In this document: in pieces, positions 1-6,046 of the stretch
How positions within the stretch are numbered: position 1 is the stretch's first letter
How the letters are laid out: each line of letters begins with the position of its first letter
Assembly: GCA_003521815.1 (NCBI GenBank)
Contig: DPHE01000054.1
Coordinates: 1-10,957, forward strand
Source of the DNA: Colwellia sp.
GTDB lineage: Bacteria; Pseudomonadota; Gammaproteobacteria; Enterobacterales; Alteromonadaceae
Reading direction: 5' to 3'
Length of the DNA: 10,957 nt
Notes under the pieces: model-generated
The model's input: only the letters and a program-made list of their open reading frames with translations
The model's database searches: none
Told to the model about the DNA's origin: nothing
Translations under genes and position numbers: made by a program

Positions 1-1266
1 AACGGTGACGGTGGTTACTGAATCCAACGGGTTCGCGGTTAAATTCGCTGCCATGCCTGCAGCCATTACAACAATCATTGTTTCACCTATGGCTCTAGAA
101 ATAGCCAATAAAATTGCGCCAGCAATCCCTGGCAGTGCGGCAGGTAATAATACTTTTATAACCGTTTCACTTTTTGTTGCTCCCATGCCTAAAGAGGCTT
201 CTCTTAATGCATTGGGTACTGCGCTGATAGCGTCTTCTGATAATGATGAAACGAATGGGATTATCATGGTTCCCATTACTAGGCCTGCAGCTAAGGCGCT
301 TTCAGAAGCGACACTTAAGCCAAAAGATTCACCGATATTTCTAATAACAGGCGCAACCGTTAACGCCGCAAAAAAACCATAAACAACCGTAGGAATACCG
401 GCTAATACTTCTAACATTGGTTTCGCAATGCTACGTAATTTAGCGCTGGCATATTGAGATAAATAAATAGCAATCATTAAACCAACAGGTACGGCTAATA
501 ACATCGCAATAAAGGTGATTAACATTGTTCCAGCAAATAAAGGAACTGCACCAAATGAACCTGAGCCACCTACTTGGTCAACTCGCATGGCTGTTTGCGG
601 ACTCCATTGAGTACCAAACATAAATTCGGTTGGGGGAACACTTTTAAAAAATTGAATCGATTCAAATAATACTGAGACCACAATACCAAGCGTGGTTAAT
701 ATAGCAATTGCTGATGAAGCGACTAATAATGCTCTTACTATTGATTCAGATTTTTGGCGTGCTTTGAAAGTTAGCGTGAATTTACTCACCAATATTATGA
801 CACTGACAACAGCAATAATAAGTACTAGCGCTGTTTTTAACCAAGTGGATTTTTGATATAACTCTTGTAACGTTATGGCTGCTTGGTATTGAGCTTGTAC
901 AGCGATATCACTGCTATTGTTCATACTTTGCAGTAACATTTGAGCCGTGTCAGAAGAAGCTAACGAGCGAATGTTGTTAAGGTATAAACCTAAATCAATG
1001 GATGAAAGTGATTGAACCGTTACTGATAAGGTACTAGTAAGTAATTGTTCAACAACAATTTGTTCAAAACTGTTAAAAATTAGTAGTGTGATTAAAGCAG
1101 GTATGCCACATACCATTGCAGTGAGTAAGCCAAATTGTGACGGTAAGCAGGTTAGTTCCTTTTTATTTTCGGAACCCCTAGCAACTTTTAATGAACGTTT
1201 AATGCCAAACCAATAGCTAAATAAGGTAAGAGAAAGTAAAACAATAAACAATAAGGATGAATTCAT
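1..1266 (-). CDS. pstC: Phosphate ABC transporter permease PstC (C-terminus cut by window edge)
   Basis: Inner-membrane permease subunit of the PstSCAB high-affinity phosphate importer. The first 422 codons are visible and the frame runs off the left edge still open. The core from about residue 175 is typical PstC: a membrane segment at about 179-201, a periplasmic stretch with FFKSVPPTEFMFGTQWSP (207-223), further membrane segments, and the cytoplasmic EAA loop that docks on the ATPase (REASLGMGATKSE onward, about 355-380). In front of this sits an extension of roughly 170 residues: a membrane segment at 4-22, another at about 46-65, a soluble stretch to about 142, and a third at 143-161. 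E. coli PstC (about 320 residues) lacks it. The ATG at 1266 is the earliest possible start because an in-frame TGA lies two codons upstream; its Shine-Dalgarno is poor, suggesting low or coupled translation. It follows pstS in the same direction. Identity is secure; the role of the extension is unknown. Confidence 0.95.
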   Translation of the reverse strand, partial: MNSSLLFIVLLSLTLFSYWFGIKRSLKVARGSENKKELTCLPSQFGLLTAMVCGIPALITLLIFNSFEQIVVEQLLTSTLSVTVQSLSSIDLGLYLNNIRSLASSDTAQMLLQSMNNSSDIAVQAQYQAAITLQELYQKSTWLKTALVLIIAVVSVIILVSKFTLTFKARQKSESIVRALLVASSAIAILTTLGIVVSVLFESIQFFKSVPPTEFMFGTQWSPQTAMRVDQVGGSGSFGAVPLFAGTMLITFIAMLLAVPVGLMIAIYLSQYASAKLRSIAKPMLEVLAGIPTVVYGFFAALTVAPVIRNIGESFGLSVASESALAAGLVMGTMIIPFVSSLSEDAISAVPNALREASLGMGATKSETVIKVLLPAALPGIAGAILLAISRAIGETMIVVMAAGMAANLTANPLDSVTTVTV

Positions 1267-1295
1267 ATTTCAAGACCAAGTTTCAGAAAAGACAA

Positions 1296-1319
1296 AGGCG
1301 AGAATAAAAATTCTCGCCT
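1296..1319 (-). terminator. pstS-pstC intergenic hairpin, possible attenuator or mRNA stabiliser
   Basis: A perfect 10-bp inverted repeat (AGGCGAGAAT / ATTCTCGCCT) encloses a 4-nt AAAA loop. On the minus strand the stem is followed by a broken T tract (TTTGTCTTTTC). It lies in the 87-bp gap after the pstS stop and before pstC. Such structures in binding-protein transporter operons commonly give partial termination, or protect the upstream message from 3' exonucleases, so that the binding protein exceeds the permease. The structure is seen directly; its effect is inferred. The imperfect T tail argues for leaky rather than full termination. Confidence 0.6.
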
Positions 1320-1353
1320 AATCTGTTAACTTACGTTAACCGATTTTAATTTA

Positions 1354-2427
1354 TTATTTCAATGCTAAAGGTGTCAGTGATAGTACATTTTTACGAATGG
1401 TAGCTAACTTCTCTTCACCTAATGGAATTAGGCCTTTATCAGTTAAGTAACCTTCTTCACCCATAGCATCTTCACTAGTGTATTCAGTTAAAAATTCTAA
1501 AATACCAGGTACTTTTCCTACGTGAGAGTTTTTAACATAGAAGTATAAAGGACGAGAAACTGGGTATGAACCATCTGCAATGGCGTCAAATGAAGGTCCT
1601 TGACCATCAATGATTGACCCTTGTAATGTGTCACTGTTTTGGTCTAAGAAGCTGAAACCGAAAATACCAAATGCTTTAGGGTTAGCTGTTAATTTTTGTA
1701 CGATTAAGTTATCGTTTTCACCTGCTTCAATGTAGGTGTGATCTTCACGAACACTATGACAAATTTCTTTGTACTTAGATTTGTTTTGCTTTTTAATTGC
1801 TTTAATCCAAGAGTATTTTTTACAACCGCCCTCTAAAACTAGTTCTGCAAATGCATCACGCGTTCCTGACGTTGGTGGTGGACCTAATACTTCAATTTTG
1901 TTTGCAGGTAATGCGGGGTTAATATCGCTCCATAATTTATATGGATTCGCTACTAATGTTTTACTACCATCTTTAGCAGGTACGTCTTTTGCTAGAGCAA
2001 GGAATAATTCTTTACGAGTAATTTTCATTGCATCGCTAGCATTTGAGTTAGCAACCACAATACCGTCGTAGCCAACGAGTACTTCAGTGATGCTCGTTAC
2101 GCCGTTTTTAGCACACATGTCAAATTCACTTTTTTTCATGCGGCGAGAAGCATTTGAAAGATCAGGTGTGTCGATAGCGTTGCTTGCGCAAAATAACTTC
2201 ATTCCGCCACCTGTACCTGTAGATTCAATCTTTGGCGTTTTAAAATCAGTGCTTTTACCAAAACGCTCAGCAACAACGGTGGAGAATGGGTATACAGTTG
2301 ATGAGCCTACTGCGGTGATGGTGTCACGACTACTTGCATTTGCAAAGCAGCTCATTAAAGCAACAGAACCTAATGATAGGCTTATTATTGTTTTCTTCAA
2401 ATTCATCTTATTAGTAAATGTGTTCAT
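1354..2427 (-). CDS. pstS: Periplasmic phosphate-binding protein PstS
   Basis: Periplasmic phosphate receptor of the Pst importer that delivers phosphate to PstC/PstA. From the ATG at 2427 it is 357 residues. It opens with a signal peptide: basic NLKK, a hydrophobic ISLSLGSVALMSCF core, and an ANA-S signal peptidase I site near residue 31. The mature chain begins with the family motif ITAVGSSTVYPF (about 37-48), then ESTGTGGGMKLF (about 68-78) and GPPPTSGTRDAF (about 182-193), the loops that form the phosphate site in this family. An in-frame ATG at 2439 would add four residues; I prefer 2427 because a GAG lies 7 nt upstream, whereas the 2439 ATG has AAGAA directly against it. It is the first gene of the operon, preceded by Pho boxes and followed by a hairpin and pstC. 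A cysteine at the end of the hydrophobic core is not in a good lipobox, so a soluble protein is likelier than a lipoprotein. Confidence 0.95.
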   Translation of the reverse strand: MNTFTNKMNLKKTIISLSLGSVALMSCFANASSRDTITAVGSSTVYPFSTVVAERFGKSTDFKTPKIESTGTGGGMKLFCASNAIDTPDLSNASRRMKKSEFDMCAKNGVTSITEVLVGYDGIVVANSNASDAMKITRKELFLALAKDVPAKDGSKTLVANPYKLWSDINPALPANKIEVLGPPPTSGTRDAFAELVLEGGCKKYSWIKAIKKQNKSKYKEICHSVREDHTYIEAGENDNLIVQKLTANPKAFGIFGFSFLDQNSDTLQGSIIDGQGPSFDAIADGSYPVSRPLYFYVKNSHVGKVPGILEFLTEYTSEDAMGEEGYLTDKGLIPLGEEKLATIRKNVLSLTPLALK

Positions 2428-2510
2428 ATGATTTCTCATTTCTTATTTGAATTAATAACTTTTAGACTGAATGTAATGTCTAGATTTAAGTTCATGTTTT
2501 AACTGTGTGC

Positions 2511-2516
2511 AGTGTA
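2511..2516 (-). promoter_or_regulatory. -10 element of the PhoB-type pstS promoter
   Basis: TACACT on the minus strand matches TATAAT at 4 of 6 positions. It begins 17 nt after the start of the last 11-bp PhoB half-site unit, the spacing I recall for the E. coli pstS promoter, where PhoB replaces a -35. This predicts transcription starting near position 2504 and a 5' leader of about 75 nt. Confidence 0.55.
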
Positions 2517-2521
2517 GGAAT

Positions 2522-2566
2522 TTTATGTGACAACTAAGTGAACGATTTATGACACTTTTATGATAG
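2522..2566 (-). promoter_or_regulatory. Tandem Pho boxes (PhoB binding sites) upstream of pstS
   Basis: Read on the minus strand, CTATCATAAAAGTGTCAT (2566-2549) matches the E. coli Pho box consensus (CTGTCAT, A/T-rich 4 nt, CTGTCAT) at about 16 of 18 positions. Two more half-sites follow in phase. On the plus strand the cores are TGACA (2528), TGAAC (2539), TGACA (2550) and TGATA (2561), all exactly 11 bp apart. Four in-register half-sites would hold two PhoB dimers. The location ahead of pstS, the classic PhoB target, makes phosphate-starvation induction very likely. Confidence 0.8.
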
Positions 2567-2668
2567 GTGTTTTTTTGGGGGGACTTAAGTGTTTTTGTTA
2601 AAAATTATTAAGGGAAATTCAGGTGTGTTAAAACGCGTTTTGGGCTAAGTAAATATAGGAAATATCTC

Positions 2669-2674
2669 TATACT
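2669..2674 (+). promoter_or_regulatory. Candidate -10 (TATACT) for aroF, far upstream
   Basis: TATACT matches the sigma-70 -10 at 5 of 6 positions, but the region 17 bp upstream (TAAGTA) is a poor -35. If used, it would place both TyrR-like boxes downstream of the start site and give a leader of about 200 nt. It competes with the candidate at 2749-2777. Confidence 0.25.
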
Positions 2675-2713
2675 ATATTTTTACAAAAGGTACTGTACTC
2701 AATTAAATTTATG

Positions 2714-2731
2714 TGTAAAAATAATATTACA
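2714..2731 (+). promoter_or_regulatory. TyrR box-like operator, strong copy
   Basis: TGTAAA, 6 nt, ATTACA matches the TyrR box TGTAAA-N6-TTTACA at 11 of 12 specified positions and keeps the invariant G-N14-C pair. aroF-tyrA is a textbook TyrR-repressed operon in E. coli, so the context fits. TyrR itself is not encoded in the window. AT-rich DNA raises the chance of a random match, but the position supports the call. Confidence 0.65.
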
Positions 2732-2736
2732 AACAG

Positions 2737-2754
2737 CGTAACTAAATCTTTACA
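2737..2754 (+). promoter_or_regulatory. TyrR box-like operator, weaker copy
   Basis: CGTAAC, 6 nt, TTTACA matches the TyrR consensus at 10 of 12 positions and keeps the G-N14-C pair. It starts 23 bp after the start of the stronger box, with 5 bp between them, which places the two sites roughly two helical turns apart. That resembles the strong-plus-weak box pairs of TyrR promoters, where tyrosine-dependent oligomerisation fills the weak site. Its right half doubles as a possible -35 hexamer. Confidence 0.5.
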
Positions 2755-2777
2755 GTATTGTGTTTTTATTTTATTTC
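2749..2777 (+). promoter_or_regulatory. Candidate sigma-70 promoter for aroF overlapping the weak TyrR box
   Basis: TTTACA (2749-2754, 5 of 6 to the -35 consensus), a 17-bp spacer, then TATTTC (2772-2777, 3 of 6 to the -10). The -10 is weak, so the exact promoter is uncertain. A -35 inside a TyrR box would explain repression by simple occlusion. The predicted start near 2784 leaves a leader of about 97 nt. Confidence 0.35.
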
Positions 2778-2868
2778 AAGCTGCAGCTCTTTAAAACTGT
2801 ACTTTTGACTTTTCAATATTTTCTGCAAATCTTGTTTTTATCCTACGCATTTTTAATCACTCGTTTTT

Positions 2869-2874
2869 GAGGAA
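2869..2874 (+). promoter_or_regulatory. Ribosome binding site of aroF
   Basis: GAGGAA ends 6 nt before the aroF ATG and fixes the start at 2881. An ATG at 2874 overlaps it but is out of frame. Confidence 0.8.
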
Positions 2875-2880
2875 TGAATC

Positions 2881-3963
2881 ATGTCGTCTACTAACCCGAA
2901 AAGCACCTTAAATGATATTCATGTTAATGAAGAGCATGTATTAATAACCCCTGAGCAACTTAGAGATGAGTTACCGTTGAAAGAGCCAGGTCGAGCATTT
3001 GTTAAATCAGCCCGTACTATTATTTCTAACATTATTCATAAACGTGATTCGCGCTTATTAATTATCAGTGGTCCCTGTTCTGTACATGACGTTGAAGCGG
3101 CTAAAGAATATGCCCGCGAACTTAAAAAGTTACATGATAAGCATCAAGATTCTTTATATATTGTTATGCGTGTTTATTTTGAAAAGCCTCGTACTACCGT
3201 TGGTTGGAAAGGGCTAATAAATGACCCTCACATGGATGGCTCATTTGATGTGGAATCGGGCTTGAGAAAAGCACGTGAATTACTTATTTATTTAACTGAT
3301 CTTGGTTTACCGCTTGCTACTGAAGCACTAGATCCGATTAGCCCACAATATTTAGCGGAATTATTTAGTTGGTCAGCCATTGGTGCACGTACGACAGAAT
3401 CCCAAACTCACAGAGAAATGGCAAGTGGCTTGTCAATGCCTATCGGCTTTAAAAATGGAACTAATGGTAGTTTAGATGTAGCGATTAATGCCTTGCAGTC
3501 AGCGGCATCATCACATCGTTTTATGGGAATTAACCGCCAAGGGCAGGTGGCTTTAATTAAAACATCTGGTAATCCTGATGGTCATGTTATTTTACGTGGT
3601 GGTAAACAACCTAACTATGACAGTGTTAACATTAGCGAATGCGAGCAAGTGTTGGCTAAGAATAAATTAGAGCCTGGTATTGTGGTTGATTGTAGTCATG
3701 GAAATTCAGCTAAGGATTATCGTCGTCAGCCACTTGTAGCGACCAATGTTTTTAACCAAATTTGTGAAGGCAATAAGTCTATTATTGGTATAATGCTAGA
3801 AAGCAATATAAATGCAGGTAATCAAAGTAGTGACTTAGCGTTTGAGGATATGGAATACGGTGTTTCAGTAACGGATGCCTGTATTGATTTAGGCAGCACA
3901 AAAACTTTATTAGCTGAAGCTGATGCAATGCTTAGTGATACACTGAAGCAGCGTGTAAAATAG
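2881..3963 (+). CDS. aroF: 3-deoxy-7-phosphoheptulonate (DAHP) synthase, AroF type
   Basis: Cytoplasmic enzyme condensing phosphoenolpyruvate with erythrose 4-phosphate to DAHP, the first step of the shikimate pathway. At 360 residues it is a full-length type I alpha synthase, closest by eye to E. coli tyrosine-sensitive AroF (356 residues) rather than AroG or AroH. Diagnostic stretches are GPCSVHD (64-70), VYFEKPRTTVGWKG (98-111), ATEALDP, SQTHREMASGLSMP, GFKNGTNG, VDCSHGN and SVTDACI. By alignment to AroG the metal ligands are Cys66, His273, Glu307 and Asp332, all present. The N-terminal LNDIHV segment aligns with LNNVHI of AroF, which takes part in tyrosine feedback; here an Asp (12) replaces the AroF Asn8. 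It starts with ATG after GAGGAA, and tyrA follows after 43 bp in the same direction, so an aroF-tyrA operon under the TyrR-like boxes is likely. The nearby SGL/SMP region matches AroF, supporting feedback by tyrosine. Confidence 0.95.
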   Translation: MSSTNPKSTLNDIHVNEEHVLITPEQLRDELPLKEPGRAFVKSARTIISNIIHKRDSRLLIISGPCSVHDVEAAKEYARELKKLHDKHQDSLYIVMRVYFEKPRTTVGWKGLINDPHMDGSFDVESGLRKARELLIYLTDLGLPLATEALDPISPQYLAELFSWSAIGARTTESQTHREMASGLSMPIGFKNGTNGSLDVAINALQSAASSHRFMGINRQGQVALIKTSGNPDGHVILRGGKQPNYDSVNISECEQVLAKNKLEPGIVVDCSHGNSAKDYRRQPLVATNVFNQICEGNKSIIGIMLESNINAGNQSSDLAFEDMEYGVSVTDACIDLGSTKTLLAEADAMLSDTLKQRVK

Positions 3964-3996
3964 CAAAAGTTAAGTTCAGGTAAGTTCATTATTTAT

Positions 3997-4002
3997 AAGA
4001 GA
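3997..4002 (+). promoter_or_regulatory. Ribosome binding site of tyrA
   Basis: AAGAGA ends 4 nt before the tyrA ATG at 4007 in the 43-bp gap after aroF. I see no terminator in this gap, which supports cotranscription. Confidence 0.55.
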
Positions 4003-4006
4003 AACT

Positions 4007-5140
4007 ATGAATAATTTTGATAACAATATTAAAATTTTACGTGATGAAATTGATGGAATTGATAGCCAGTTAGTTGCCTTATTGGCAAAACGTTTAGCGG
4101 TGACAACCAAAGTGGGCGCACTTAAAAGCCGTGAAGGTGTCCCAATTTTTGCACCTGAACGCGAAGCAGCTTTAATTAGTAAACGTAGAGAACAAGCCCA
4201 AGAGGCTGGTTTAAGCGGTGATTTAATTGAAGATATTTTACGCCGCTTAATGCGTGACTCTTATGTCAGTCAAGATGCTAGCGGTTATCAATGTATTAAC
4301 CCTGACTGTAAAAAAGTGGTGGTTGTTGGTGGTAAAGGGCAACTAGGTGGCGTTTTTGTCGACTTGTTTAAACGCTCAAATTATCAAGTAGCGATTATTG
4401 GGCAAGATGACTGGCCTAATAGTGATGTTATATTAGCTGATGCCAGTTTGGTCATTGTAGCAGTGCCCATTCGCTTAACGTCACTGGTTATTAATCAGTT
4501 AAGTAATTTACCGACAGATTGTATTTTAGCTGATTTTACCAGTGTAAAAGAGTCTCCCTTATATGAAATGATGAAAGTGCATTCGGGTCCTGTTGTTGGT
4601 TTACATCCTATGTTTGGCCCAGATGTAATCGGTTTAATTAAACAAACCATTATTGTTTGTGACGGCCGTGATGAATCGCAATATCAATGGTTGTTAAAAC
4701 AGTTCCAAGTGTGGGGTGCTAAAATTTATAATGTGCCCGCTCATGAACATGATGAGGCAATGTCGATGGTTCAAGTCATGCGACATTTCTCTACCATTGC
4801 TTACGGATACCATTTGATGGCCGAAGGGGCTGATATTGAGAATTTGGTTAATATGAGTTCACCGATTTATCGATTAGAATTGATCATGGTAGGTCGATTA
4901 TTTGCACAAAATCCTATTTTATATTCAGATATAATTTTTTCGAATCCTGATAATATCACTATGATGAAACGTTTTGCTTATCGTTTTCTTGAGTTATTAG
5001 AAGATGTTGAAAAAGGTGACAAAGAAGCTTTTGTGACTATGTTTAAGCAAGTGTCACATTGGTTTGGTGATTATGCAGATGACTTTTTGGCCGAAAGTAA
5101 AACGATGCTATTAAAGGCTAATGAGTTAAAAAAATACTAG
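4007..5140 (+). CDS. tyrA: Bifunctional chorismate mutase / prephenate dehydrogenase
   Basis: Cytoplasmic T-protein that converts chorismate to prephenate and then, with NAD, to 4-hydroxyphenylpyruvate, the precursor of tyrosine. It has 377 residues (E. coli TyrA has 373) and aligns along the whole length. Residues about 8-90 are the helical AroQ-type mutase (LRDEIDGIDSQLVALLAKRL, VGALKSREGVPIFAPEREAAL). A Rossmann domain starts near 103 with a GGKGQLG nucleotide loop. The dehydrogenase motif GLHPMFGPD carries His200, equivalent to catalytic His197 of E. coli. SSPIYRLELIMVGRLF carries Arg289 and Arg297, equivalent to Arg286 and the prephenate-binding Arg294. The C-terminus (HWFGDYADDFLAES) is also typical. 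It is the second gene of aroF-tyrA and converges on the AsmA-like gene at 5239-5985. Tyrosine inhibition is expected from the family but not shown by the sequence. Confidence 0.96.
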   Translation: MNNFDNNIKILRDEIDGIDSQLVALLAKRLAVTTKVGALKSREGVPIFAPEREAALISKRREQAQEAGLSGDLIEDILRRLMRDSYVSQDASGYQCINPDCKKVVVVGGKGQLGGVFVDLFKRSNYQVAIIGQDDWPNSDVILADASLVIVAVPIRLTSLVINQLSNLPTDCILADFTSVKESPLYEMMKVHSGPVVGLHPMFGPDVIGLIKQTIIVCDGRDESQYQWLLKQFQVWGAKIYNVPAHEHDEAMSMVQVMRHFSTIAYGYHLMAEGADIENLVNMSSPIYRLELIMVGRLFAQNPILYSDIIFSNPDNITMMKRFAYRFLELLEDVEKGDKEAFVTMFKQVSHWFGDYADDFLAESKTMLLKANELKKY

Positions 5141-5172
5141 CCCACCTGTCATACTCGATTGTTAATTCAGAT

Positions 5173-5227
5173 AAACATTACTCGAAATACTATTACTTCT
5201 TTAGTATTCGGGTCAATGTTTCATTGA
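5173..5227 (+). terminator. Long imperfect stem-loop between tyrA and the convergent AsmA-like gene
   Basis: Arms at 5173-5192 and 5202-5221 pair over about 19 bp (outer AAACATT/AATGTTT, inner ACTCGAA/TTCGGGT with one G-T pair, then TACTA/TAGTA) with two single-base bulges. A second, mutually exclusive hairpin, TCAATG-TTT-CATTGA, lies at 5213-5227. No long U tract follows on either strand, so this is not a classic intrinsic terminator. The position between convergent stops suggests a 3'-end or anti-readthrough role. Confidence 0.4.
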
Positions 5228-5238
5228 CGTGTGCTAAG

Positions 5239-5985
5239 TTAGTTTTGGACCGCTAACTGTAATAAAGCCAGTAAAACTTCACCGCCTAATTGGTTGGATA
5301 TAATTCCCTGTTGGCCACCTATTGCGGTTAACTTCACGTCATGAAGTTCTATTTTTTCAGATAAACCATTATTCACTATATTCAACACGACGGTGTTTAT
5401 CATAATTGTTGAAATATTTATCTTGCCTTGAGGTTTTCCTCGTTTTTTCTTTGCTTTAGTGTGCTCAATAATTGGACCTGCTTGTGGATTCTTTTGGGCA
5501 TATTCTACGGCGTTAAGTTGAGGGTTGTTTTTAGCGTATATTTGGGCACTTATAGCGGGATATAACTCAGGGTAGTCTTGGGCAAGGGTAGAACTAATTT
5601 TCTCAATCAGTTGATCAATATTACTTGTTTTACCTGGGTTTGTTTCACTATTTAAAATAAGCTTGTTGATTGTTATTGTATTTATTGTCGTTAATAAAGG
5701 TTGGATGGGCTGCCTTTCTAATTCAATATTCGCTACATCAATAATAATTGCATGTTTGGCTTGATGAGCACTTATGTTTAACAAGTTAAAATTCGTAAAC
5801 TCCCCTGTGCTTGTACTTGACGAAAAATCAGCTAAATCTACAGAGGCTCTTTGACCACTGTAGTAATGCCCTTGTAATTCAATTTGACTTTTAAGGTATT
5901 CGTTTATCGATCCATTGGCTAAAAACCAAAGCATAGAGCTAAGTGTTACTAATAGGGTAAAAGCTAAAACAGCTAGTTTATTCAA
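5239..5985 (-). CDS. AsmA-like membrane-anchored periplasmic protein of unknown function
   Basis: A 248-residue protein of unproven function. Residues 1-3 are short and basic, 4-24 form one hydrophobic segment (signal anchor), and the rest is hydrophilic and predicted periplasmic. The pattern of a membrane anchor, NEYLKSQIELQG, alternating beta-rich stretches (IIDVANIELERQPI, INTITINKLILNSETN) and a late GGQQGIISNQLGGEV motif (223-237) resembles small AsmA/DUF748-like proteins of marine gammaproteobacteria, recalled by eye without a search. A lysine-rich patch (177-188) separates the two halves. The start is TTG at 5985: no ATG lies in frame back to an upstream TGA, translation from TTG gives a clean signal anchor, and a GAG lies about 9-11 nt upstream. 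Its promoter is back-to-back with that of the RND operon, and it converges on tyrA. AsmA-type proteins have been tied to outer-membrane lipid homeostasis; whether this one is involved is open. Confidence 0.75.
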   Translation of the reverse strand: MNKLAVLAFTLLVTLSSMLWFLANGSINEYLKSQIELQGHYYSGQRASVDLADFSSSTSTGEFTNFNLLNISAHQAKHAIIIDVANIELERQPIQPLLTTINTITINKLILNSETNPGKTSNIDQLIEKISSTLAQDYPELYPAISAQIYAKNNPQLNAVEYAQKNPQAGPIIEHTKAKKKRGKPQGKINISTIMINTVVLNIVNNGLSEKIELHDVKLTAIGGQQGIISNQLGGEVLLALLQLAVQN

Positions 5986-6017
5986 AATTTGATCTCTATT
6001 TTCGTTTAATGTTTGAT

Positions 6018-6046
6018 ATTTTAGGATAAATCACACTGCGGGTAAA
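6018..6046 (-). promoter_or_regulatory. Candidate promoter of the AsmA-like gene
   Basis: On the minus strand TTTACC (6046-6041, 4 of 6 to -35), a 17-bp spacer, then TAAAAT (6023-6018, 5 of 6 to -10). The predicted start near 6011 gives a leader of about 25 nt before the TTG at 5985. The -35 shares one base with the -35 of the opposite promoter. Confidence 0.4.

Larger units (their letters stand above)
2440..2880. other. Divergent regulatory region between pstS and aroF
   Basis: This 441-bp gap has no convincing gene. Its left part holds the Pho boxes and -10 of pstS on the minus strand. Its right part holds two TyrR-like boxes and candidate promoters for aroF on the plus strand. In between lie a T7G6 run (about 2570-2582) and a perfect palindrome AAAACGCGTTTT (2630-2641), both without an assigned role. 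Another perfect palindrome, AGCTGCAGCT, lies at 2779-2788. A small T-rich ORF (2760-2870) is discussed in the findings. Confidence 0.8.

Noticed and set aside
5..382. Plus-strand open frame of 125 codons
   Set aside because: It is antisense to the conserved PstC core including the EAA loop; its composition is that of a shadow frame.
2336..2350. Possible lipoprotein cysteine in the PstS signal peptide
   Set aside because: The residues before the Cys (LMS) do not form a good lipobox, and a normal ANA signal peptidase I site follows directly.
1769..2431. Two plus-strand open frames (1769-2071 and 2087-2431)
   Set aside because: Both are antisense to pstS, which carries all family motifs; no ribosome binding sites or recognisable domains.
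2672..2689. A third TyrR box near the TTTTTACA at 2678-2685
   Set aside because: The left half-site does not match TGTAAA and lacks the invariant G at the required distance.
2805..2833. TTGACT as the -35 of an aroF promoter close to the gene
   Set aside because: The hexamer 17 bp downstream (AATCTT) matches the -10 consensus at only 3 of 6 positions.
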